In this document: in pieces, positions 54,763 to 64,000 of the stretch | How the letters are laid out: each line of letters opens with the position of its first letter | How positions within the stretch are numbered: position 1 is the first letter of the stretch | Source: Allolobophora icterica | Taxonomy: Eukaryota > Annelida > Clitellata > Crassiclitellata > Lumbricidae | Direction: 5' to 3' | NCBI GenBank assembly: GCA_963556255.1 | Contig: OY744609.1 | Coordinates: forward strand, 3,861,410 to 3,925,409 | DNA length: 64,000 bases | The notes under the pieces: model-generated | The model's database searches: none | What the model saw: the letters and a program-made list of their open reading frames with translations, nothing else | What the model was told of the DNA's origin: nothing | Program-made: the position numbers and the translations under genes

Positions 54763-57365
54763 AATGCTACGTTGAAAACTGTACAAAATAATGTTTAGTT
54801 GAACACAATTAAACGATTCAATTCTAGGAAATTATTTATGAATTGTTCATAAACTGGATGTTTTCGTTATTACGATTGGAAAGGTCAGGGTCGATGTCAA
54901 CAGCAGACAAAGATGTCGCTAAACACTGAATAATGCTGATAATACTCTGTGCGTTTTAAACACCATTACTTCGGTTTTCAAACTGCTATATATAATTCTT
55001 GTCTTCCAAGATTACTCACTTTAAATTAGGTCTGAAGCTAAAACAAAGCGTCGTTAAACAGAATCCACCAAACAAGAGTCGCAAACTCCACCACTGCCAT
55101 CTCCAGATAGTGCCAGTCCGAAGCCAGGATAAAAAGGAGGGCAACGTGTATCACCTTTTCTTATGAAACAATGTCGTTAAGCACTAACTAAACAACCGCC
55201 AATGCCGTGGTCGGGAGGTGCTGAACTCACAAGGTATCACTAAATACTGGATACCGATATAGTTGCAAAAAAGTCGCCCACAGAGCCTCAAGATGGTACG
55301 CAGAGGAATAAATTAAGGTCTCTTTTAGATACATTTGAAGCAACTTTTTTAAACGACATATTAACTTCATTTTCGTTAAATCGCTTTGTCTAACTAAAAA
55401 GACAATAATATAAAAAAAATAATTTATATATTTTAGATTTGTCGTCAGCGGCCCTTGATGTCTTACGACGACGTTAAACTTTGGAATAGAAAGTTCTTTT
55501 ATTCAATAGAACTTTATAATAAGTTAAGGTCAACGTGAACTGTTCCGGCAGTCATATTAAGTAGTTATCGACTACTAATTATCGGCATTCAGCAGCTACA
55601 TGTATCGTAACATAGCGGCGGCATTCACGGTTTTACATAAGCCGTAAGATGTCATTAAACAATGCGACAGTGTTAGGTTATGTTTAGACACCTTTAAACT
55701 AGATGTTCCCAAAGCTATTGTATTGTTGATTTCACTTGAAGTTGAGCAATCAATTCTTGCTTACTGAGTGTCGCAGTGTGAGTAAAGAAGGTTGCACATG
55801 CAGCCGTAAGATGTCGCTAAACCAGGCGTAAGCATTAAGCAATGTTTAGACACCTTTAAAACAGCTTTCAATATTCTATATTAACCTCATTTTCGCTTGA
55901 TCTAAAATAAAACCTTCTCTTTAGTTTATGATAGTATGGAATCTAAATGTTGTCTATCCTATCGACGTCAACGGCCTTTGATGCTATAAGATCTCGTTTA
56001 GGGAATAAGGTGGACGTAAATAGCCATGACAACCACAAGATGTTGCTAACAATGAAAACTTCTGCTTTCGCTAACCGATCTTAGGAGCACATCAATTATT
56101 ACGTTGAAAACTATACAAAATAAGGTTGTGTTGAACACATTTAAACGATTCCATTCTAGGTTATGATTTATTTATCGTTGAGGATGTTTTTCTTTCCGTT
56201 ATAGGTATGGAGAGGTCAAGGTCGACGTCAACTGCAGCTACTGATGTCGCAAAACGCTGGATAATGCAATTAATCCTTTTAAAGCTTTAAGCAACTTTAC
56301 TTCGTATTATAAGATGGTACATATTCTTCCTCTTCCATTAATGTTTGCTTTTTTCGGAAATAAAAAATCTTTCCACAGGGCGTTCCACCGTGAGTAGGAG
56401 AGGTTGCAAATGCAGCTGTAGGATGTCGTTACACAAGACTTAAACATTAAGTGCAATGTTTAGACACCTTTAAAATAGTTGTTACCGATGCCATATTAAC
56501 CTAATTCTCACTAAATTTCTCATTAATGGCCAAAAAACCGTCCTATTGTGGAAACTAAGCACTTTTTTTTATCCTATCGATACCAACAGCCTTTGATGCC
56601 AGAAGATCTTAAACAATTGTTTACCTCCTAAACTCGAGTTGCAATACAAAGTAATCCAAATTACTTTCTTTTCTCTTACGTAAAGGTCGACATCAACGTT
56701 CCCTGAATCAGCAAAATGTCACCATAATACTTGAAACTGATTATAGTTCCACGGTCGCCTGTGGAGCCGCTAAGATGTTATACAAAGCAATAAATTTATG
56801 TTCCTTTTAGAAAACTTCGAAGAAACTTTCTAAACACATATTAACATCAGTTTCGCTTAATCACCAATATAAAAACCATTTAAAACAATCATTTTAAAAT
56901 AGTGGTGAATAAATGTGGGTAAGGTAAGGTCAACATCAGCGCCTATGGCAGCCAAAAGATGTCGTAACTTTTCCTTGGGAACATAGCCAGAACTACGGTG
57001 AAAACTCTACAAAATGAGGTTGAGTTGAAGAAATTAAAAGGTTACATTCTATGACGTTTTGCTTCTTGTTACCGAGAATAGAGAGGTCAATGTCTACGTC
57101 AATGGCGGCCAAAGAGGTAGCTAAACGCTGGAATATTCTAATAAACTCTATGCCCATTAAACACCTTTATTTCTTACCATCTAAATCTTATATATTTCGT
57201 GTCTTCTATAAATGTTTAACCTAAGCAACTCCCCCATTTTCGAAGTACAGCGTCGTTAAGCAGCATCCATCAAACAATAGTCAACGAACTCCATAGCTGT
57301 CGTTTCCAGGTGGTGCCAGTCCGAAGCCCGGATAAAAGTGGAGATCAACGTGAATCACGTTTGCT
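54763..57365 (+). repeat. Satellite array block, longest uninterrupted stretch
   Basis: Module A is at about 54890, 55440, 55620, 55800, 55965, 56010, 56218, 56400, 56575, 56690, 56940 and 57095 (spacing mostly 100-250 bp). Module B is at about 54955, 55684, 55845, 56459 and 57155. Module C is at about 55107 and 57312. Good region for deriving consensus units because no transposon was found inside. Confidence 0.9.
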
Positions 57366-57800
57366 ACCACCAATATCGAATCCCATAGATCCCGTTAGGT
57401 TTTTTCAGCCTTACACTCGCTAGGTGGCGGCGGTGGTTAAATGAATAGTAGGCCCCAGTGCTTTTTTCTAAAAAACAAGGTTCCGAAACTGAAGAATTTA
57501 CTTTCCGGAACTGAACAATTATGATTGGGCTAAAATCCAGAGAAAAACGGTATTGGTGGTTGGGAGGGGTCTCAATAAATACTGAAAACAGTTCACAACA
57601 CTGAAATTTAAACAAAATAACTAAATTATTGTTTTCATTATTAAAATAAATAAATTATTTTTTAGTAGATGAAAAATGTGCCAGAACGCCGTTCCGGCGC
57701 GTTCCGGCTGAAAAAAGCACTGGTAGGCATGGCGCCCTCTTAGCTGCCGTATAAAACAGTTATAGTCGACTACTGGAAAACTGTTATCATGTAGTATATG
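57366..57800 (+). mobile_element. Long-subfamily SINE split by a hAT MITE
   Basis: CAATATCGAATCCCATAGAT, CTCGCTAGGTGGCGGCGGTG, ATGAATAGTAGGCC up to 57455, then a hAT element, then GTAGGCATGGCGCCCTCTTA and TGCCGTATAAAACAGTTATA. The intact order is seen at 38580-38730. The 5' half of the tRNA head and the 3' end are missing. Confidence 0.8.
57456..57722 (-). mobile_element. 267-bp hAT MITE, copy 3 (nested in SINE)
   Basis: Same element as at 38956 and 40197 but inverted and more diverged. Ends CAGTGCTTTTTTC / GAAAAAAGCACTG. Flanks GTAGGCCC and GTAGGCAT agree at 6 of 8. The SINE without insertion (38657-38666) has a single GTAGGCC, so the empty site is known. Confidence 0.92.
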
Positions 57801-60540
57801 CAATTATTTATCATATCTGGCTTTCCGGTGGTGTTAGTCCAAAGCCTGGGAAAAGGAGGGCGACATTAATCTTCCTTATGTAAGAGCGTCGTTAAACAGA
57901 CGACTACATAAACTATCGTAGATTCGCAGCCTACTAAATCTAAAGTTAAGTCGATGTCAAAGGCCATGGCAGCCTTAAGTAATAAGTCGTTAAAGTTACT
58001 ACAGTTTAAAACGCTTCCATACTCAAATATCTACTACTAATTAATCGATTTCAGCAGCTAAATTCTTCGTAACATAACGCCAACGTGCACGATTTACAGA
58101 ATCCATAATTATGATGCCGTTAAATAATGCGACAATTTCAGGTTACGTAGAGACACCTTTAAATCATATTTGCTCAATGCTCTATATTTTCATTTGCGTG
58201 ATCGTTAAACAATTTCTGCTTTCACCATGAGTAATGTGTCAAATGCAGTCGAAAGATGTCGGTACACAAAGCGCAACCTATAAAGCAATTTTTAGACACC
58301 TTTCAAATAGGGTCTCCCGTCACTATATTAATCTTATTTTCGCTTAATTTTTTATTTAAGCCTATGCTATGCTTTTAAAGTCCTGTTTTGAAATCGTATG
58401 GTATTTTGAGCACTAAACATTGTCCTATCGATGCCAACGGCCTTTGATGCCATAAGATCTCGTAAAACTATTGGTTACCTCCTAATCTCTAGTTTCAATG
58501 CAAAGCAATAAAATTACTTTTGTGTTACACAAAAGTCGACATCAACAGTCCTTGAGGACACAAGATGTCGCCAAAATACTTAACCTGATAACAGTTGCAA
58601 CGTGTCTAAGGGGAGATCGCCCACGGACCCGCACGACACAAAGCAATAAATTCAAGTTCCTTTTAGACATATTTCAAACAACTTTTCTCAATGACATATT
58701 AAACTTATTTTAGTTTAATCACTAACTTGAAAACAACCATTTAAATCAATCATTAAAAATAGTGGAAAATGAATGTGGGTAAGGTAAGGTCGACGGCAAC
58801 CACAAGGTGTCGCTAAATATCGAGAACTACTTGCGACTGCTTGGGAGCATATCCAGTGCTATGGTGATTCTGTACAAGATAAGAATGAGTTGAACACATC
58901 TGAAAGATTCCATTCTAGATTATGATTTCTAAATCGTTCTGGATGTTTTTCTTTTCGTTATGGGTCAATGTCAATTTCGTTATGACCCGCTATCGGTCAA
59001 TTTCGTCAAGGTCAATGTCAACGGCAGCCAAAGATGTCGCTAAACGCTGAATAATGTAAGTAATACTTTGTGCGATTTTATACACCTCTATTTCGTTTAT
59101 CGCAAAGCTATATACTTTACAGTTTCCAAAAGCGCTTATCTTCCTTCGTCACACATAGAAGTCGTTTAACAGCAACCAACAAAGAATAGTCAGCAAACTC
59201 CACTCCTGCTGTTTCCAGGTGGTGCCACTGCGAAGTCACGGGCACAAAGGAGTGGGGGCAACGTTTATCATATTTGTAATGACACAAAGTGTGTGTCTAA
59301 AGTTGAGTGAGTTCAAGGTCAGTGGCTTTCTTATCTTATCTTACATGATGTGAACATTAAAATCTAAAAGACTGTGTTTGGGGCTGTGGATTCTGATCGA
59401 AACAAACAGTGGAGTTCAGCTGAAAGATCATTTTTTACCATTCTGAATTTTTGGACTTTACATCGAGCCCCGTTCTATCATCATACCATTTACCTCTGAA
59501 CAATGGTTTCCCACAAACCCACAACCCTCCCACGCTGGCGTCACTAGGGTTGGTGTCACCTATCTCGGTAAGTCATGGTCTCACCCCTATGGACCTCCTC
59601 CCTACTTCCCTTACCAGGCCATACAGTATCGTTAGTAATGTGTTTGTACTAATGCTACTCGTAAATCGTAATTCCTATATATATCACTTAATGTAATGGT
59701 AAATAGCTCATCTTATGTAGAGTGAGGTCGATGTCAACAGGACTGCATTAAATCCACGATTGCAGGTAGACACCTTTAAAACGCTGCCACTCTCAATTTT
59801 ACATATCTACCAATCGGGTATAACCTCTACATCGAGGGAAGAACTTACTTCTGTGTAGGCTAAAGTCGACCGTTATTGGACTAACACCAACAACACGTCC
59901 ATAAACAAGAAGTATTGCGACCTTAAATCATGATCTCACCCCTATGGACCTATAGATGGTTTAAATAAAGCTACCGGTATATATTTATCGTCTTCCGCGA
60001 ATGTTTAATGCGCCCTGCTACACTACTTAGTTGTGACGCAGCGCCGTGAAACGGTATCCACCAAACAATAGTCAGCAAACTGCACCACTGCCCTTTCCAG
60101 GTGGTGCCGGTCCGAAGACCAGATGAAAGAGGAGGTATGGTGAATCACCTTTGTTAGCACACAGTGTCGTTTAGCAGTAAGTAACCCACCGCAAATGCCG
60201 TGGTCGGTAGTGCCAGTCAGAAGCCTGGAAAGAAGAGGAGGGCAACGTCTATCATATTTGTAATGACACAACGTTGTCAAAGGAAACTATATATCACTGG
60301 TAACCAGTAGAGGCTCGAATTTCTAAAGTTAGGTGAGGTCAAGGTCAGTTCCCCTGGCTGCAACACACGATGTGATTATTAGAATCCAAGAGGCTGTGTT
60401 TGGGGATGTGGATTCTGGTTCAGCTAAATGATCAGATTTAACCCTTCTGAGTTTCTTGACTTTACATCGAGCCCAGTTCTCTCTCTAAACCCTTTCACTC
60501 TGCACAGTGGTCGATCGCCACCCTTGCACTCATTTACACA
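57801..60540 (+). repeat. Satellite array block
   Basis: Module C is at about 57828, 59218, 60105 and 60210. Module B is at about 58151, 58293, 59075 and 59767. Module A is at about 58435, 58540, 58790, 59015 and 59730. GTTGAGTGAGTTCAAGGTC (59300) and GTTAGGTGAGGTCAAGGTC (60327) are two copies of the landmark before the microsatellite slot. The span 59524-59640 (GGCGTCACTAGGGTTGGTGT) is foreign and resembles a hAT end, unresolved. Confidence 0.8.
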
Positions 60541-60917
<377 letters not shown>

Positions 60918-61324
60918 ATTTGTAATTTCAGATAAGAGAGCCTTATTATTAGGACCGTGTCCTTGACCGAGTAAGATGTCATTCAACACACTAAATGATA
61001 CAATAGATAGTGCAAATTAGACACCTTTAAAACGCTAATACTTAGCTATATATAATTGTTTATCTTCGCCTGCATTGTATTGCTCCTTTTTCTGACGAAG
61101 TATGTTCAAAGTGAGAACTTTCTGTAAGAAAATATAAGACAACGGTCTTCTTACGTCAAAAGATTCCGTTAAAATCTAGGCTACAATCAGTTGCTTGAAT
61201 ACGCGATGTTATAGAATTAATTTTCGGTCTTTTCAAGTCGAACTCAACGTCTGTGCCAGCCACAAAATGTCGTTAAAGTCTATGTGCTACACGTACGCAA
61301 GGAAATAGAAAGGTCTCCTTAATG
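60918..61324 (+). repeat. Satellite array block
   Basis: GAGTAAGATGTCATTCAACA (60970), module B (AATTAGACACCTTTAAAACG at about 61015) with AGCTATATATAATTG, then CAGCCACAAAATGTCGTTAA at about 61257, truncated by the LINE fragment. Confidence 0.8.
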
Positions 61325-61735
61325 TTGATGCCCGTCATATAGGATGCATCATAAAGTTTGCCCATGTGGCTGCCTTCATCCGTGACTCCTTTCATTGGTT
61401 TCCCATTCACCAACGCATCCGATTTAATGTACTTTCCCAATTGCGTAGCTTTCTTGCTGTATCTCAGAGCCTTGTACTCCGGTTTCCAGTTTACTGGGTC
61501 GGATCTTCCTACTTTCGTCGGCCGGTGGCCACCTGGTGGTCCTTCGGGCACGCACTGCTACGGCCGCCTTGGAGTTTTGCTGCTGTGAGTCCTTCCAGCT
61601 GAACCGCTTGCCTCAGGCTCCTAGGATTGACCTCCTCACTTCTTTCCCTCCTGCCCAGAAGAATTTAACATGAATTAAATAAAATAGGAATTAAGTAAAA
61701 TAGGAATTAAGTAAAATAGGAGAATACACACGAGG
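61325..61735 (+). pseudogene. L2-like LINE C-terminal fragment
   Basis: In shifting plus-strand frames: HVAAFIRDSFHWFPIHQRIR, FNVL, then SSAGGHLVVLRARTATAALE and NRLPQAPRIDLLTSF. The order matches HVTxxLRxLHWLPIxxRIxFK..GxLxVPRxRTxTxxxxF..WNxLPxxLR of L2/CR1 elements. A (GGAATTAAGTAAAATA)n tail lies at 61672-61720. At least two frameshifts. A minus-strand frame of 92 codons over the same DNA is a shadow. Confidence 0.7.
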
Positions 61736-61798
61736 TTAGCGAAACACCTTTTTTCCCGAGCACACTGTACACAATGGTCGTATTCCGCCGGGTAAGAC

Positions 61799-62080
61799 AT
61801 GAAAAAGAATCAGGATGAAGAACAAGATAATCCGCTAACAGCTGCAGAATCGGAGATCTATCGGAATGCGGATATTAAGCTATCACGACTGGACCTAGTG
61901 TCCAAGAGTTATGGCACTACAGCGTTTTTATCCCTAGTCGAGTGCGGTCGAACCAGACCGATGTTTTTGTCGGTTGATTACGACAGGTTGGTGGTTGAGC
62001 AACTTGAGCTCGTAAACTGGGCCATCAACGAGATGGCATCCTGCATCAGGACTAGATGCCCGCATCAATTCGGTAGATAG
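61799..62080 (+). CDS. Unrecognised 93-codon open frame
   Basis: The peptide begins MKKNQDEEQDNPLTAAESEI and ends IRTRCPHQFGR. It is charged, without signal peptide, membrane segment or low-complexity sequence. It lies in a pocket (61740-62080) free of modules A-C and of simple repeat, next to a LINE fragment. It could be a retroelement 5' or UTR piece, an exon, or chance. No splice sites or paralogue in the window support it. Confidence 0.2.
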   Translation: MKKNQDEEQDNPLTAAESEIYRNADIKLSRLDLVSKSYGTTAFLSLVECGRTRPMFLSVDYDRLVVEQLELVNWAINEMASCIRTRCPHQFGR

Positions 62081-62084
62081 ATAG

Positions 62085-62255
62085 TCATAGGAAGGCAGAT
62101 AGACAGACAATCTGGCATACAGACAGAAATAGATTCAAACAAACATCAGAGAGAAAGAAGAGGCAGACAGACTAACAAACCGAAAGACACAAAGGCTGGC
62201 GTATACAAACAAACAGACAGACAGAGAGACAGACAGATAAATAGATAGATAGATG
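62085..62255. repeat. Degenerate (CAGA)n microsatellite
   Basis: Interrupted CAGACAGA/GATAGATA repeats. Its flanks are not those of the layered slot, so it is counted separately. Confidence 0.8.
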
Positions 62256-62554
62256 CTTTTCAGTGTCATCCGCTAAATATTTGTTGTCACTAGGTGGAAA
62301 TCGCTGTAGTATTTTAACTATAATATGTCGTAAAACAAGGTGATATTAGGCAATGTTTACGACACCTTTTTCTCGCATATTGGATGTGCTATAAGTTCAA
62401 ATTCTTTCTAACAAATTTCAGTCAGTCTGTCGAAGCTCTAAAGAAGCATTTATAATAAGTCAATGGAAAGGAAATGTCGATACGAACGACTCTGGCAGTC
62501 ACAAAACATCGTTAAACATCGGAAATAATTAGCTACTTGAAAATTTATTGAGAT
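62256..62554 (+). repeat. Satellite array block
   Basis: TCAGTGTCATCCGCTAAATA then TTTGTTGTCACTAGGTGGAA (as at 20120 and 40805), a module B variant near 62360 and module A near 62470. Confidence 0.75.
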
Positions 62555-62992
62555 ATGGTATGTGGCTACATTTGTTAGGGTACCTAACTTAGGCTGCAGT
62601 GATTCGCAAACTATTTATTTTGACCACTTTCTGCGAAAATGACAAGAAGAATGGGAAACATCAAAAACTAGATCATCCTACAGAAAAACTGAATCATAAG
62701 TGGATCTCTCGGTCAAGAATAAGAATGGAAACCGCCGCAACGTATAACTATCTCCACGCTACGTTTCGGTTAATTCCTGCTCAACTAGCAACTCTATCAC
62801 ATTATGTGTAGGGTTGCTAGTAAAACCCTAACAAATTGCGACGCCTGTAACGTCCCGCAAACCGTGCACCATTTCTTGATTCAGTGCCCTAACCAGGCGA
62901 CCCTGAAGAAGAGACTCCAAGATGAAGGCCGACAGAAAAAAATTATATACGGCTTTCGGACAATACTTACGCACCACAAATATCTTTAAACC
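62555..62992 (+). pseudogene. RNase H-bearing retrotransposon ORF relic, copy 5 (best C-terminus)
   Basis: Two overlapping frames (62599-62811 and 62804-62989) read ILTTFCENDKKN, EKLNHKWISRSR, TYNYLHATFR, then NCDACNVPQTVHHFLIQCPN and QATLKKRLQDE. CDAC...HH...C is a zinc-knuckle pattern that follows RNase H in several LINE clades. The 8-bp frame overlap marks a frameshift. The RNase H part upstream is largely lost. Equivalent relics are at 20680, 32490, 41135 and 46255. Confidence 0.7.
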
Positions 62993-63519
62993 ATGCATAA
63001 GACTTTGTAGAAACCTAACATGGACCTCGAAACCAACATTGCATGGACACTGTATAAATAATCATTCTAATTTCAAGCAACATACATAGCCTCAAATTCT
63101 AGATTTTTGCTGATCTACGCCCATCGTACTTGTTACGGACGCGTCTTTAAATAATTATGTTATAGTAACAAATTGTGACGAAAGTGCTGAAGATATTGTG
63201 TGTCAACGGCTATTGGAGTTAAAATGTGCAAGATTGTACAGAGCTCCTTCAGACACCTTTAAAACACTTTCGAACAACGCAATAAACATCAATCCTAGGA
63301 AAGGGATGAGGGCGACGCTAACAATCTGTTCTCACAGTTTCGTTAAACTGAAACTACTACCTAAGGAGGAGGGCAACGTTAATCATCTTCGCCATGACAC
63401 AGCGTCATTAAACAGCAACCGATTAATATAATAAAGAAATGTTGGTCTGCTCCTAGCAGGCGGAGAATACTACGTCAACGGCCTTTTCTGCCATAAGATA
63501 TTAAAGATATATGATAAAA
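62993..63519 (+). repeat. Satellite array block
   Basis: Landmark GTTACGGACGCGTCTTTAAA (63133), module B (CAGACACCTTTAAAACAC) at about 63250, partial module C at about 63300 and 63362, module A at about 63472. Confidence 0.8.
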
Positions 63520-63662
63520 AAAATTACATACATATAAATATACATGCGCACATACATAAATACATACGTACAAACATACATATATAATTGTATATACATA
63601 TATGCATGCATACAAACACGCATATTTACATAAATATATGAATCCGTGCATACATACATCCA
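63520..63662. repeat. (CATA)n microsatellite
   Basis: Imperfect CATACATA/TATATA sequence in the same slot as 42100 and 52601. Confidence 0.9.
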
Positions 63663-64000
63663 TTCAAACCTTCATGCTGGATAGTCGATATTATGAATCA
63701 TTTGTTAACTCCGCCACTGCTAGTACTCTAGTGATACCATTTTGAAGCTTTGATAAATGATAAGAATGACGTCAATCATGATAATTTGAGTCTGCTGTTA
63801 TCATAAAATTATTCGCAGGTCAAATTGAATATCGACGGGATGGCTTTAAACGAATGGATTGCAAACGTTTAGACACCTCTATTACCATTTTAATTGCAAT
63901 TATATAAATATACAAACCACATTATAATTTGAATAGCTTGGCATTAGAAGGTATTAGCGCATCAAAATGAACATTTTATTAAAACTTCTATAAGCAATTT
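63663..64000 (+). repeat. Satellite array block, continues past the window
   Basis: Weak module C at about 63720. Module B (GTTTAGACACCTCTATTACC) is at about 63868, followed by AATTATATAAATATAC. The array shows no sign of ending at the window edge. Confidence 0.7.

Noticed and set aside
54501..54764. Minus-strand 87-codon frame with VGFEPATLRSQ
   Set aside because: A well-known artefact of reading a tRNA-derived SINE head in antisense.
61273..61551. Minus-strand 92-codon frame
   Set aside because: Antisense of a plus-strand L2-like LINE C-terminus with recognisable motifs.

Overview
This is animal (metazoan) nuclear DNA, most likely from a marine invertebrate. It is AT-rich and saturated with tri- and tetranucleotide microsatellites. 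It carries decayed non-LTR retrotransposons of several clades (L2-like, CR1-like, RTE/BovB-like, RNase H-bearing, restriction-like-endonuclease type), tRNA-derived SINEs, and hAT and piggyBac-like non-autonomous DNA transposons. I see no operons, bacterial promoters, rRNA, genuine tRNA genes or CRISPR, and I cannot name the species. I found no host protein-coding gene I would defend. The only long credible open frames are two retrotransposon reverse transcriptases (20990-22375 minus; 25962-27347 plus).

Region 1-18.7 kb is a patchwork. It holds LINE 3' fragments, several unrelated minisatellites (17-bp, 31-bp, about 195-bp, about 155-bp and TAGTGTAG-type units) and long microsatellites. A nest of hAT-like elements (10747-12697) has as its inner member a 1617-bp element with 15-bp terminal inverted repeats, a perfect 8-bp target duplication and CpG-rich subterminal blocks.

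From about 18.7 kb to the end (with outliers at 0.5, 3-5 and 6.6 kb) the backbone is a degenerate repeat array not listed among common families I know. It is built from three recurring modules. A is GTCGACGTCAACGG...GATGTCGTTAAAC. B is TTTAGACACCTTTAAAAC followed about 15-20 nt later by CTATATAA. C is GTGCCAGTCC-AAGCCTGG...GGAGGAGGGCGACG...CGTCGTTAAAC. Modules recur every 100-280 bp. Blocks of them are duplicated again as units of about 3.5 kb (excluding insertions), clearest at 19.3, 25.1 and 30.0 kb.

Because the units are paralogous, one copy often shows the empty site for a transposon present in another. This confirms the boundaries of an L2-like LINE, a 345-bp hAT and an 872-bp hAT. The same comparison shows one microsatellite slot that has expanded different tetramers in different copies, always in a symmetric layered order. 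L2-like LINEs and one SINE share a 3' hairpin ending in GGCGCT(A/T)TAxAAAT, with a compensatory base-pair change, which suggests that the LINE machinery mobilises the SINE.
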